DNA of 64,000 nt, taken from contig NZ_CP098805.1 in assembly GCF_023821985.2 (NCBI RefSeq), forward strand, positions 4,708,501-4,772,500, read 5' to 3'. Of this stretch, positions 16,306-25,891 are shown in pieces (position 1 is the stretch's first letter; each line of letters begins with the position of its first letter). The position numbers and the translations under genes were made by a program. Below the pieces are notes generated by a model, which was not told the DNA's origin, did not search any database, and saw only the letters and a program-made list of their open reading frames with translations. The DNA comes from Dyadobacter chenhuakuii. GTDB taxonomy: Bacteria; Bacteroidota; Bacteroidia; Cytophagales; Spirosomataceae.

Positions 16306-18643
16306 CTGCATTTGGTTTAGAGAAATAATCCCCATCCGATCCATATGGAGGACGGTGATCTTTCGCCGAAACGGTTATGGGTGCAGAATCCAGCCAGCGA
16401 TAAACATTTTGCTTCTCAACTACTTGCTGCATCATATAAGCAGAAGCGCTTCCCGGCAAATCTTCGTCAGCGAAAATAACCCTGTTGGTTTTTTTGACCG
16501 ATTCCGCAATGCTGCTGTGAATGTCAAAAGGCAACAAAGTCTGCACATCAATAACCTCTGCTTCAATGCCTGATTTTTGCAATTGAGCAGCGGCTTCCAT
16601 TACTATACGGCACATTGAGCCATAGGTCACAATGGTAATGTCATTTCCTTCACGAATTATTTCAGGTTCGCCCAATGGGACGCAGATTTCGCCTATATTA
16701 TCTGGAAGAATTTCTTTTTGGCGGTAAGAATTCAGCGGTTCAACGATCAGCGCCGGATCGTCGCCTTTGATTAATGTATTATAAAATCCAGCCGCCTGCA
16801 CAAAATTTCTTGGCACAATAACATGAATTCCGCGGAGGCTGCTCAGCATGGTGCCCATCGGCGAGCCCGAGTGCCAGATCCCTTCGAGCCTGTGCCCGCG
16901 CGTACGAACGATCAACGGTGCTTTTTGACCGCCAGCTGTTCGGTAACGCAACGTTGCCAGATCGTCTGTGAGCGTTGCTAGCGCGTAATAGATGTAGTCA
17001 AAGTATTGAATTTCGACAATCGGCCTCAATCCGCGCATGGCCATGCCAATTCCCTGGCCCACGATCGTTGTTTCCCGGATTCCCGTGTCAGTAATCCTTA
17101 ATTCACCGAATTTTTCCTGCAAGCCGGCTAACCCCTGGTTTACATCTCCAATAAAACCAACGTCTTCACCCAATGTTACCACGCGCGGATCTCTTTCGAA
17201 AAGCGCATTGAAATAAGAACGAATGACCTCACGGCCATCAACGGTCGGGCTTTCTTCTGAAAATTCGGGTTTTACCGGGGGGACATTTAACGGCGAGTCG
17301 GCAGAATCGCTGTAAAGATGGGTGCTGAAACGCTGTGCATTGTCTTTCAGGCTATTTTGAAGGGAGGCTTTGAGCGCATCTTTCGACGGATTATCTTCTC
17401 TGCCGAGCAACCGCAATGCTTTTCGAATGCTGGAAACCATATCCCTTCTTACCGGCAAATACGTTTTGGAGAGTTCCAGGACTATATTACTCAGCTCATT
17501 GGCATGTGCGCTTGAACGCATGGCATCCTGCAGGAGCTGGATCGTTTCGAGATATTCTTTATCCAGTTCCTTGCGGTAAGCCTGCCAGGCCTGGTTACGG
17601 GCGCTATGAGCAGTTTCCTTGGCCTCAATTTCTATCTGTTCCAGTTCCTCGTCCGTTGCATAACCATTTTGGAGGATCCAGTTCCTGAATATCACATTGC
17701 AGTCCTGGTCATTTTCCCATTTCAGGCGCTGCTTGGATTTGTATCTCTCGTGAGAGCCCGAAGTGGAATGTCCCTGTGGTTGGGTGAGCTCGGTAACATG
17801 GACTAAAACAGGAACCTGCTCTGCCCTGCAGAGCGCTGCGGCCCGCTGGTATGTCTCGATAATGGCCGGATAATCCCAGCCTTTTACTGTAAATATTTCT
17901 AATCCCGGCTCTTCCTCATTCCGCTGCAAACCTGCCAGCGCTTTGGAAATGCTGGACTTTGTAGTTTGATATTCAACAGGAACTGAGATGCCATAACCAT
18001 CATCCCAAACCGAAGTCAGCAATGGAATTTGCAAAACACCAGCCGCATTCATTGCTTCCAGGAACATGCCCTGAGAAGTGGAAGCGTCACCGATCGTTGC
18101 GAAAACAATTTCATTTCCCTGACGTGTAAAGTTGGTCAGATCGTGCAGGTCTTTATTGTTCCTGAATAATTTTGAAGCGTATGCAAGCCCCACGGCGCGT
18201 GGAATCTGGCCTGCCGTAGAAGAAATATCGCAAACTGAATTATAGAGTTTTGTCTGGTCCAGCCACTGGCCTTCTTCGTCCAGCCACCGCGTAGAAAAAT
18301 GGCCGTTCATGGACCTCCCGCCTGTGCTAGGCTCATGTTCGAGATCGGCGTGGGCGTACATTTGTGCGAAAAACTGTTGCCATGTAATGTTGCCAAGCGC
18401 CGCCTCAATGGTCTGGTCGCGGTAGTATCCCGAGCGAAAATCACCCAGCTGAAATGCCCTCGATAATGCGATCTGAGCTACTTCCTTACCATCTCCAAAA
18501 ATGCCAAATTTCGAACGTCCACCCATTGTGTCCTTCCTTCCCAGCAAACTCACCTGACGACTTTCGCACGCAAGGCGATAGTCTTTGGTGATACTTTCCT
18601 TACTCAACACACTGGAACCGGTCAAACTATCATTTTGAAGCAT
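16235..18643 (-). CDS. Fused E1 alpha/beta subunit of a 2-oxoacid dehydrogenase
   Basis: An 802-residue protein starting at ATG 18643. The first half is an E1-alpha domain, with a thiamine pyrophosphate motif near GDASTSQGMFLEAMN and the segment SVWDDGYGISVP. The second half (from about 465) is an E1-beta domain (VTLGEDVGFIGDVNQGLAGL, RITDTGIRETTIVGQGIGMA, IVTYGSMCRIVMEAA). Fused E1 proteins are frequent in Bacteroidota and probably decarboxylate branched-chain 2-oxoacids as part of an E1-E2-E3 complex, but pyruvate or another acid cannot be excluded. No E2 or E3 gene is nearby. Its 3' end overlaps the sugar transferase gene. Confidence 0.9.
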   Translation of the reverse strand: MLQNDSLTGSSVLSKESITKDYRLACESRQVSLLGRKDTMGGRSKFGIFGDGKEVAQIALSRAFQLGDFRSGYYRDQTIEAALGNITWQQFFAQMYAHADLEHEPSTGGRSMNGHFSTRWLDEEGQWLDQTKLYNSVCDISSTAGQIPRAVGLAYASKLFRNNKDLHDLTNFTRQGNEIVFATIGDASTSQGMFLEAMNAAGVLQIPLLTSVWDDGYGISVPVEYQTTKSSISKALAGLQRNEEEPGLEIFTVKGWDYPAIIETYQRAAALCRAEQVPVLVHVTELTQPQGHSTSGSHERYKSKQRLKWENDQDCNVIFRNWILQNGYATDEELEQIEIEAKETAHSARNQAWQAYRKELDKEYLETIQLLQDAMRSSAHANELSNIVLELSKTYLPVRRDMVSSIRKALRLLGREDNPSKDALKASLQNSLKDNAQRFSTHLYSDSADSPLNVPPVKPEFSEESPTVDGREVIRSYFNALFERDPRVVTLGEDVGFIGDVNQGLAGLQEKFGELRITDTGIRETTIVGQGIGMAMRGLRPIVEIQYFDYIYYALATLTDDLATLRYRTAGGQKAPLIVRTRGHRLEGIWHSGSPMGTMLSSLRGIHVIVPRNFVQAAGFYNTLIKGDDPALIVEPLNSYRQKEILPDNIGEICVPLGEPEIIREGNDITIVTYGSMCRIVMEAAAQLQKSGIEAEVIDVQTLLPFDIHSSIAESVKKTNRVIFADEDLPGSASAYMMQQVVEKQNVYRWLDSAPITVSAKDHRPPYGSDGDYFSKPNADDIFEAAYRIMQEANPEHYPELF

Positions 18644-18852
18644 AAGCAAAATTTACTTGGAATTAATCCGTAGTTAAATTACGTTTTTTTGAATGCAAGC
18701 CAAAATTATGCAGGAAAATAATAAAGACCGCAGCAGCGCGTATAACTTTCGGCCGCATTGTTAATATTGGTTAATGATTATTAAATTTAAGTTTTATAAC
18801 TTAATCTTGTTTGCTAGTTACTTTTTTCACCACTAAATGTATAGTTAGTATC

Positions 18853-19248
18853 ATGAAAGTATTTTTTTCCGCGCTGGTTTTATTGGTAGGCTTGTCCACC
18901 GTTAGTTTTGCGCAAAAAGGTGTGTTGAAATTCAAGGAAGAAACGCACAAATTTGGTAAAGTGCCACAAGGAACGCCTGTAACACACGAGTTTGTATTTA
19001 CTAACACAGGTTCCGATCCGGTTGTACTTTCTAACGTAACCGTATCTTGCGGATGTACAACGCCGGTTTGGTCAAAAGACCCCGTGCTTCCAGGTAAAAC
19101 AGGTTCTGTAAAAGCTACATTCAACGCAGCCGCAGCAGGTCCGTTTAATAAGCCTGTAACTGTTTTCAGCAACACCGAAGGAGGTTCGATTACATTATAC
19201 CTGAATGGTGAAGTTGTTCCGAAAGCAGCAGCAAAATCTTCAAAATAA
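18853..19248 (+). CDS. DUF1573 family exported protein
   Basis: A 131-residue protein starting at ATG 18853, with a signal peptide ending VSFAQ. The mature protein is one Ig-like DUF1573 domain: FKEETHKFGKVPQGTPVTHEFVFTNTGSDPVVLSNVTVSCGCTTPVWSKDPVLPGKTG. The CGCT motif is characteristic of the family. A lysine/alanine-rich tail ends the protein. DUF1573 proteins are abundant in Bacteroidota and predicted to be periplasmic or surface-exposed; no biochemical role is proven. It is a single-gene transcript bounded by a terminator. Confidence 0.9.
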   Translation: MKVFFSALVLLVGLSTVSFAQKGVLKFKEETHKFGKVPQGTPVTHEFVFTNTGSDPVVLSNVTVSCGCTTPVWSKDPVLPGKTGSVKATFNAAAAGPFNKPVTVFSNTEGGSITLYLNGEVVPKAAAKSSK

Positions 19249-19270
19249 CCCTTAACGGTTATTTAATTAA

Positions 19271-19303
19271 AATGGCAGTCCGGGGAGGGCTGCCATTTTT
19301 TTG
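19271..19303 (+). terminator. Intrinsic terminator after DUF1573 gene
   Basis: AATGGCAG and CTGCCATT arms close a GC-rich loop and are followed by seven T. Confidence 0.8.
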
Positions 19304-19356
19304 TGCTTTAAATGAATGTTGTGTTAGTGGCCTGAGCTGAATGTTAACCCCTCATG

Positions 19357-22257
19357 CTAGTAAGCAGACCTGTCGTAGAACGAACGGCGGCGGGTCACTT
19401 TCAAATCCTGCAGAATGCTGGATTTTACTTTCAATGTGAAGTTGTAATTGCTTACACGCGAAGCACTTCCCGCAAACGGCGTCCAGCTGAAACTCATATC
19501 CCAGCAATGCAGGTCGCGGTAAAGGGTTAAGGACGTAATAGTAGGCTCAAATGCAGTGAAGTCGAAGCCCGTATTAACACTGACCTTGAAGTTTTTGGAC
19601 AAACTGAGGTCCCCCGTAACCTGAACAGCCTGAATGAGTTGTGCTCTGGAAAGTCCGGGTTTGGTGAGGCCGAAGTTATAGTTCAGCGACACATTCCAGG
19701 GAATATTGAAATCTACATAGAGTTCCGGGTTTTGGGCGATAAACTCACGCTGCTCCTCAGTAACGGTCGGGTTTCCGTTCGCTGGTGGCACCACAGGTTT
19801 TGTCTTGTCAGAGCTTTTCGGTGCAAAACTGGTTCCCAACGTAAAGCCCAGGTTTTGCAGGTTCGCCAATCCCTGACCTTGCGTAACAGCATATTTATTC
19901 ACCCTCGTTCCCACCTGATTGCTCAACACCCGTGGATTCGCCTCATATGCGTAAGGATCCAGGTTCATATTAAAGTTCAAGTTCAGGTTCTTACCAATTC
20001 TTGCATTGGCGTTCACCGTAATGTTGGACAGGTTCAGCGAATCGGCCAGCAGGTTATAATTTCCCCCCAAACTCAGGTTGTCCAGCAACGACACTTTTTC
20101 AAACTGTTGCGCAGCCGTGTCGCTTTTTGTTTTGAGTTTCATTTCAAATGAGTTGTTCAAACTAAAAGAAACGACACTCGAAGCCTGCCCGTTGCTCACA
20201 CCCGTTCCCACACCCCTGAACCTGGATAATGAGTATTCCCGGTCCAGGCCGCGGTTTTTAATGTTTACTTTTTGATAAAAACCAAAAGCATCACCCGTGA
20301 AATCCGGCGTGTAAGTGAATGATAATGAAGGGATAACAGTGTGGCGGATTGCTTCCAGACGCTTGCCTTTAACGAAGAATGTTCCGTAAAAACGCGTATT
20401 GACACCCGCACCGAAGTTGTAAGAATATTCCGTTCCGGCCTGCCTTAATGTATCAATGCGGACCTGGTTTTTCTCAACTGAATAAGCGTATTGTTTGGTA
20501 AAAACTTCACCTTGCAGGGAAAGGCTCGGCGTAACATTCACGAATCGCAAAACTTTGAAGTTAGGAAGCGAAATCGGCAGGCTGTAACGGCCCGTGAACT
20601 GCGCATCCTTCAACATTTGGGGAAGATTATTAAGATTAAATTCAACTACTTTGGTTTTGTTAGCGCGTGTCGGATCAACGTTGTTAATGATCGAGAAGCC
20701 CAGGCTTGATGAAGAAGTATCTATCGCAGTCAGCGAGTTGGTCAATGCGTAGTTACCACTGAAATCGAGTCCAAGACGGAAGCTTTCATACCAGCGTCCC
20801 CGCCCGCCTTTTAATGCGAAAGGCGCAATCTGGTTTACGCCAAAGCTGAAATCGGTCGAAACGTTGGTCTTACCATTTTTCTTTCTTCCGTCAGCCGGAT
20901 CAATTTGCCCGAAATTCTGGTTTACCCGCAAACTCGCCGCAGCGCGCATGAACTGCCCGAACGTACGGTTATACTGAACGGACGAACTCGCGACATTGGA
21001 AATGTATTTATTGGTTTCAAATTCCTGTAACTGGTTGTAACTGTTGCTGCTCACATTCACATTTGCAGAAAACTGCGAATTCCCGCGCGGCCTCGGCGCA
21101 TGCGACCAGATAATGCTGAAATCATTGGTTTGTCCGCGGCCAAGATCCCTGTCCACCTCGTCACTGGACTTATTTTTATTGAACCGCAATGCGAAATTAC
21201 CATTGTACTGGTACCGCCTTGAATACGTAGAAGCCACGCCCAAACCCCAGCTTCCGGTTGAGTAAATCTGCCCGGTTACGGATGCATTGATGTATTCACT
21301 GATTGCAAAGTAGTAGCCACCTTCCCGCAGGTAGAACCCACGTCCATTAGGCTCCTCACCATACGTAGGGAAAAGGATCCCGGAAGTTCCGTTTTCTTTC
21401 TTTTTTGGAAAAGGGAAAAACCCGAAAGGAAGCGCAATAGGCAACGGAACATCGCTGATTACCAGGTTGAATGGCCCGGAAATAACCTGTTTTTTATTCA
21501 CCATTTTTATCTTCGGCGCATTGATGTAGTAATGCGGATGTGTCAGATTACAGGTCGTATACATGGAATGGCGAATGTAAAAATTGCCTTCCGCATCCTT
21601 TTTTACCTTTTCACCACGAATGTTCCCATCCCCTTCCTGCGTTACAATGCCCTGAATCAAGGCCTTTTTTGTTTTGAAATTATACCGGATCTCTTTGGTA
21701 TTGTAAGTCTCAGGCCCATCCTGAAATATGGGATCGCCGATCGTTTTCTTTGAGGTAGAGTCGGCAGGATCGGGGGTTCCAACGGCGTAAACTTCATTGG
21801 TGATCCAGTTAAGCCGTATATAACTGGCTTTCAGGTTAATGGTCCCGTAAGTCACTTCTGCATTTCCATACAAATGGACCTGCTTTAAAACCGCATCCGT
21901 GATCGTCGAATCCTCTGACGTATATTTAACCGTGTTTTGGAGATCGTCCTGATTTGATAAAGAATCTACCGCGGTGGAATCTGCTAATCCTTTGTTAGTG
22001 AGGGAAGTATCGCCCCCTGCAATTGCACCATTGACGGACGCAGCATTCTTCCCGGCACCGGTTGTGTCGATGCCAGCTTGTTTTTTTACAGCAAGGAGAG
22101 AGTCCGCTGTCTGTTTGGCAGAAGTTGTGACGTTCGGCTTACCCTGATTTTTCCCGGTTCTCTTAGTGCGTTGCTGTACACAGGCGACTGTGCTGAATAT
22201 AAGAAACGCTGCCACTACTGACGATATAATAATCGCCTTTCTTTTCAGTTCTAACAA
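19357..22257 (-). CDS. lptD: LptD-like LPS assembly outer-membrane protein
   Basis: A 966-residue protein. An N-terminal hydrophobic segment with a lipobox-like FSTVAC is followed by a low-complexity Ala/Thr/Asp linker, an OstA/LptA-type beta-jellyroll (about 120-260; VHLYGNAEVTYGTINLKASYIRLNW) and a large C-terminal barrel. The barrel contains LPFGFFPFPKKKENGTSGILFPTYG, a motif seen in Bacteroidota LptD. LptD inserts lipopolysaccharide into the outer leaflet with LptE; LptE is not in the window. The start is a TTG at 22257, supported by a -7 box at 22284-22291. It is divergent from the amidase gene. Confidence 0.88.
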   Translation of the reverse strand: MLELKRKAIIISSVVAAFLIFSTVACVQQRTKRTGKNQGKPNVTTSAKQTADSLLAVKKQAGIDTTGAGKNAASVNGAIAGGDTSLTNKGLADSTAVDSLSNQDDLQNTVKYTSEDSTITDAVLKQVHLYGNAEVTYGTINLKASYIRLNWITNEVYAVGTPDPADSTSKKTIGDPIFQDGPETYNTKEIRYNFKTKKALIQGIVTQEGDGNIRGEKVKKDAEGNFYIRHSMYTTCNLTHPHYYINAPKIKMVNKKQVISGPFNLVISDVPLPIALPFGFFPFPKKKENGTSGILFPTYGEEPNGRGFYLREGGYYFAISEYINASVTGQIYSTGSWGLGVASTYSRRYQYNGNFALRFNKNKSSDEVDRDLGRGQTNDFSIIWSHAPRPRGNSQFSANVNVSSNSYNQLQEFETNKYISNVASSSVQYNRTFGQFMRAAASLRVNQNFGQIDPADGRKKNGKTNVSTDFSFGVNQIAPFALKGGRGRWYESFRLGLDFSGNYALTNSLTAIDTSSSSLGFSIINNVDPTRANKTKVVEFNLNNLPQMLKDAQFTGRYSLPISLPNFKVLRFVNVTPSLSLQGEVFTKQYAYSVEKNQVRIDTLRQAGTEYSYNFGAGVNTRFYGTFFVKGKRLEAIRHTVIPSLSFTYTPDFTGDAFGFYQKVNIKNRGLDREYSLSRFRGVGTGVSNGQASSVVSFSLNNSFEMKLKTKSDTAAQQFEKVSLLDNLSLGGNYNLLADSLNLSNITVNANARIGKNLNLNFNMNLDPYAYEANPRVLSNQVGTRVNKYAVTQGQGLANLQNLGFTLGTSFAPKSSDKTKPVVPPANGNPTVTEEQREFIAQNPELYVDFNIPWNVSLNYNFGLTKPGLSRAQLIQAVQVTGDLSLSKNFKVSVNTGFDFTAFEPTITSLTLYRDLHCWDMSFSWTPFAGSASRVSNYNFTLKVKSSILQDLKVTRRRSFYDRSAY

Positions 22258-22263
22258 ATAGCG

Positions 22264-22291
22264 TATTTTTGCATAACGAATTTCAAAATTA
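22264..22291. promoter_or_regulatory. Divergent promoter region between lptD and the amidase gene
   Basis: TATTTTTG at 22264-22271 on the plus strand and TAATTTTG at 22284-22291 on the minus strand are both exact TAnnTTTG -7 boxes, 12 bp apart. They would drive the amidase and lptD respectively. The -33 elements are weak. Confidence 0.45.
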
Positions 22292-22332
22292 GCAGAGAAA
22301 CCTCTAACGAGTAACGCCCTAATTAAAAAATA

Positions 22333-23127
22333 ATGTTAAAAGTTCTTAAATTAGTAATTGTAGTAAGTGTCCTTTTTGTAAGCCTCGCTTTTGTAATTCA
22401 AGATGATGCCGCACCTGCCAGATCCAGCAAAGTAAAAACGGTGGTCATCGACGCAGGCCATGGCGGTAAAGATCCCGGGACGCGCGGACGTGTTACCAAA
22501 GAAAAAGACGTAGCACTGGCAGTTGCACTTGAACTCGGGCGAAAGATCAAAGAAGAAACTCCGGAAGTAAAAGTACTATATACCAGATCAACTGACGTTT
22601 TTATTGAATTAGGGGAGCGCTCTGCTTTTGCAAACCGCAACAATGCCGACCTTTTTATCTCGGTCCATTGCAATGCAACACCGAGCTCCCGGTCCGTGAG
22701 AGGAACGGAAACATTCGTGATGGGTTTACACAAAACACAAGGAAACCTGGACGTTGCGAAGCGCGAAAACTCGGTTATCTTGCAGGAAACGAACTATAAG
22801 CAAAAATACAAGGGCTTCGATCCAAACTCACCATTGGCGCACATCATGCTCGCCAACTACCAGAGTGCATTTATTTCCAGCAGCCTTCGCCTGGCAGATC
22901 TGATTGAAAAGAAATTTCAATCTGTGTCCGATCGCGACAGCCGCGGTGTAAAACAAGCCGGGTTTTTGGTGTTATGGAGATGCGCTATGCCCAGTGTTTT
23001 AATCGAAACAGGCTTTTTATCCACGCCGGATGAAGAGGAATATCTGGGTTCAGAAGAAGGCCAGAAAGAAGTGGCGGAATCCATTCATCAGGCGTTTATG
23101 GCATACAAGAAAGATATGGACCGGTAA
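22333..23127 (+). CDS. N-acetylmuramoyl-L-alanine amidase (Amidase_3)
   Basis: A 264-residue exported zinc hydrolase that cleaves the bond between muramic acid and the stem peptide, aiding cell separation. An N-terminal hydrophobic signal (about 1-22) is followed by VVIDAGHGGKDPGTRG (zinc ligand His43), Glu57, SVHCN (His112) and a C-terminal LIETGFLSTPDEE with the catalytic glutamate. Length is typical of the AmiC-type catalytic domain without a targeting AMIN domain. It is followed 41 bp later by the MlaD gene and is probably cotranscribed with it. Confidence 0.93.
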   Translation: MLKVLKLVIVVSVLFVSLAFVIQDDAAPARSSKVKTVVIDAGHGGKDPGTRGRVTKEKDVALAVALELGRKIKEETPEVKVLYTRSTDVFIELGERSAFANRNNADLFISVHCNATPSSRSVRGTETFVMGLHKTQGNLDVAKRENSVILQETNYKQKYKGFDPNSPLAHIMLANYQSAFISSSLRLADLIEKKFQSVSDRDSRGVKQAGFLVLWRCAMPSVLIETGFLSTPDEEEYLGSEEGQKEVAESIHQAFMAYKKDMDR

Positions 23128-23168
23128 ATACGGCGATATCTTATATTTCGAGTTCAATACATTAGCCC

Positions 23169-24134
23169 ATGAAAATATCAAGAGAAGCAAAAGTTGGGAT
23201 AATGGCCGTTTTCGCCATTGTCATGTTATATTTCGGCTTTCACATCCTAAAAGGCTCCGACGTTTTTTCCAGAACACATCAGTACTACGTGGTTTACGAC
23301 AACATTGACGGTCTGACAGCCTCCAATCCGGTGCTGCTGAATGGTTTGAATGTGGGCCGTGTGCAGGAAATCAGGTTATTGCAAAATCAAAAGAACCGGT
23401 TGCTGGTAAGCATCGATGTGCAGAAAAGTATTGTTATTCCTGCGGGAACGGCCGCAATCCTCGCGGATGGCGGGTTACTGGGTGGAAAAGTCGTTAATCT
23501 CGCCATGGGAACCGGCCCGGCTTTGCAGGATGGTGATACATTAGTTTCGCGAAAGGAAGCGGGCATTTCTGCCGTTTTGCAGCAGCAGGCATTACCGCTC
23601 GTAAACCACGCCGATTCGCTCATTAAGAACCTGGATGTAGTGGTAATGGGATTTAAAGAAACCGGTTTGATCTTGAACCAGGTTTTGAAGAACTACAACC
23701 AGACCGGGACGAACTTGCAGGGGTTACTGAATGAAAACCGCGCTAATCTGGTCGCCCTGACCTCCAATCTGAACAAACTTTCCACTTCCCTCGTCGAAAC
23801 AGAAAAGGAATTGAAGCCGCTTTTGGCCAAAACAGGCACATTAGCAGACTCGCTTAATGCTTTGCGGCTGGGCGAAACGGTGCAGAATGCAAATAAGACC
23901 ATTGGTGAACTGCATACCTTGCTGGCAAGCGTGGAATCGGGCAAAGGCACTGCCGGAAAGCTCATTAAGGACGAAACGCTTTACAATAACATTGACCGCA
24001 CGATGGTAAGCCTCAACAAACTGTTGACCAACCTCCGCGAACATCCGAAGCGTTACATTAACATTTCCGTTTTTGGTAAAAAAGACAAAGGCCCGTCCGA
24101 ATCCCCGCTCGATACAACCACGGTCATCAAATAG
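23169..24134 (+). CDS. MlaD/MCE-family lipid transport protein
   Basis: A 321-residue protein with one N-terminal transmembrane helix (about 9-27) and an MCE domain (about 36-115; YYVVYDNIDGLTASNPVLLNGLNVGRVQEI, IPAGTAAILADGGLLGGKVVNLAMG). The long C-terminal part is alpha-helical with periodic Leu/Asn and a second MCE-tail-like GKGTAGKLIKDETLYNNID. MlaD proteins form hexameric rings that shuttle phospholipids between inner and outer membrane. The permease MlaE and ATPase MlaF are not adjacent. Grouping with amidase and lptD indicates an envelope role. Confidence 0.9.
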   Translation: MKISREAKVGIMAVFAIVMLYFGFHILKGSDVFSRTHQYYVVYDNIDGLTASNPVLLNGLNVGRVQEIRLLQNQKNRLLVSIDVQKSIVIPAGTAAILADGGLLGGKVVNLAMGTGPALQDGDTLVSRKEAGISAVLQQQALPLVNHADSLIKNLDVVVMGFKETGLILNQVLKNYNQTGTNLQGLLNENRANLVALTSNLNKLSTSLVETEKELKPLLAKTGTLADSLNALRLGETVQNANKTIGELHTLLASVESGKGTAGKLIKDETLYNNIDRTMVSLNKLLTNLREHPKRYINISVFGKKDKGPSESPLDTTTVIK

Positions 24135-24167
24135 ACATTTCAGTTTCAGGCATTTTCAAATAAAATT

Positions 24168-24205
24168 AAAGTCGTTTGCTTACGGGTAAACGACTTTTTA
24201 TTTTT
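24168..24205 (+). terminator. Intrinsic terminator after mlaD
   Basis: AAAGTCGTTT pairs with AAACGACTTT across a 10-nt loop and is followed by a T-rich run. It supports the later start (24257) of the next gene. Confidence 0.75.
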
Positions 24206-24256
24206 GAAAATAAACCTGACCTTCCGGCCAGCGGCGCATTACATTACTTCATCAAT

Positions 24257-25870
24257 ATGACCAGTCAAGAAAGTCTTCCCCATTTGATCCAGGTTCTTCA
24301 AGAAAAATTCGAGCAGGTAAAACTCGGCGGCGGTCAGAAGAAAATCGAGGCCCAGCATAAAAAAGGCAAGCTCACAGCGCGCGAACGCATTGCTTACCTG
24401 GTAGATACGGATTCTTATTTTCTGGAAATCGGTGCATTCACTGCGGATGGCATGTATGCCGATGAAGGCGGTTGCCCATCCGGTGGCGTGGTTGCTGGAA
24501 TTGGTTATGTTTCGGGAAAACAATGTATGATCGTGGCCAATGATGCCACGGTAAAAGCAGGCGCATGGTTTCCTATTGCAGCCAAAAAGAATCTTCGTGC
24601 GCAGGAAATTGCGATGGAAAACCGCCTGCCGGTCATTTATCTTGTGGATAGCGCGGGCGTTTATCTGCCTATGCAAGCCGAGGTTTTTGCCGATAAGGAG
24701 CACTTTGGAAGGATTTTCAGGAATAATGCGCAAATGTCAGCGATGGGAATTGTCCAGATTTCGGCTATTATGGGCAGTTGCGTGGCCGGCGGGGCTTATC
24801 TACCGATCATGTCCGACGAAGCATTCATTGTCGAAGGCACAGGTTCCGTTTATCTGGCGGGTCCTTATCTGGTCAAATCCTCCATAGGCGAAGATGTGGA
24901 TTCCGAATCATTGGGCGGCGCATCCATGCATTGCGAAATTTCCGGCGTCACCGACAACAAGTTTCCCGATGATAAATCCTGTCTGGACGCTATTAAGCGC
25001 CACATTGACAAAATAGGAAGGCCCGCTTCCGCAGGTTTTGACAAAAAACCAACGATGCAACCCAAACGCAATCCAGAAGAAATTTACACATTGCTTCCCA
25101 CCGACCGGCTCAAACCCTACGACATGCGCCATATTTTGGAATGCATTGTGGACGACTCGGAACTCGCCGAATACAAGCCCGATTACGGCAAAACATTGAT
25201 CTGTGCTTATACCCGCGTGGATGGCTGGGCTGTGGGAATCGTGGCGAATCAGCGCAAAATGGTGAAATCAGGTAAAGGCGAAATGCAGATGGGCGGCGTG
25301 ATTTATGGTGAATCGGCTGATAAGGCAGCGCGGTTTATCATGAATTGTAACCAGAAAAAAATCCCGCTCATCTTCTTCCACGACGTAACCGGCTTCATGG
25401 TTGGAAGCCGTGCCGAGCAGGGTGGGATCATTAAGGACGGCGCTAAAATGGTAAATGCCGTCGCCAATTCTGTGGTTCCGAAATTCACATTCATCGTAGG
25501 GAATTCTTATGGCGCAGGCAATTATGCCATGTGCGGAAAGGCCTATGATCCGCGGCTGATCTTCGCATGGCCCACGGCTCAAATGGCGGTGATGAGCGGC
25601 GCAACCGCAGCCAAAACGCTGCTGCAAGTGCAAACAGCAACATTAAAAGCAAAAGGCGAAACCATTACGCCCGAAGCCGAAAAAGCATTGCTCGACGAAA
25701 TCACAGATCGCTACAACCAGGAATTATCTCCTTATTACGCCGCGGCACGGTTATGGGTCGACGGCATCATTGATCCGGTGGAAACCCGGAAAATTATCTC
25801 CATAGGCATTGCAGCCGCAGATCAGGCTCCCATCGAGAAACCTTTTAATGTGGGTGTGATGCAGGTTTAA
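24257..25870 (+). CDS. Acyl-CoA carboxylase carboxyltransferase (beta) subunit
   Basis: A 537-residue carboxyltransferase in two crotonase-like halves. Signs are KKGKLTARERIAYLVD, the N-half oxyanion region AGGAYLPIMSDEAFIVEGTGSVYLAGP, and the C-half FFHDVTGFMVGSRAEQGGIIKDGAKMVNAVA and GNSYGAGNYAMCGKAYDPR. The subfamily is that of methylcrotonyl-CoA or propionyl-CoA carboxylases; the GTGSVYLAGP and MCGKAYDPR details favour methylcrotonyl-CoA. The biotin carboxylase/BCCP partner is not adjacent. The start at ATG 24257 avoids the upstream terminator sequence. Confidence 0.88.
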   Translation: MTSQESLPHLIQVLQEKFEQVKLGGGQKKIEAQHKKGKLTARERIAYLVDTDSYFLEIGAFTADGMYADEGGCPSGGVVAGIGYVSGKQCMIVANDATVKAGAWFPIAAKKNLRAQEIAMENRLPVIYLVDSAGVYLPMQAEVFADKEHFGRIFRNNAQMSAMGIVQISAIMGSCVAGGAYLPIMSDEAFIVEGTGSVYLAGPYLVKSSIGEDVDSESLGGASMHCEISGVTDNKFPDDKSCLDAIKRHIDKIGRPASAGFDKKPTMQPKRNPEEIYTLLPTDRLKPYDMRHILECIVDDSELAEYKPDYGKTLICAYTRVDGWAVGIVANQRKMVKSGKGEMQMGGVIYGESADKAARFIMNCNQKKIPLIFFHDVTGFMVGSRAEQGGIIKDGAKMVNAVANSVVPKFTFIVGNSYGAGNYAMCGKAYDPRLIFAWPTAQMAVMSGATAAKTLLQVQTATLKAKGETITPEAEKALLDEITDRYNQELSPYYAAARLWVDGIIDPVETRKIISIGIAAADQAPIEKPFNVGVMQV

Positions 25871-25891
25871 TTTTAAAAAACGTCCATTATT

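Noticed and set aside
24176-24256. N-terminal extension of the acyl-CoA carboxylase gene
   Set aside because: It starts in the mlaD terminator, and the conserved protein begins at 24257.
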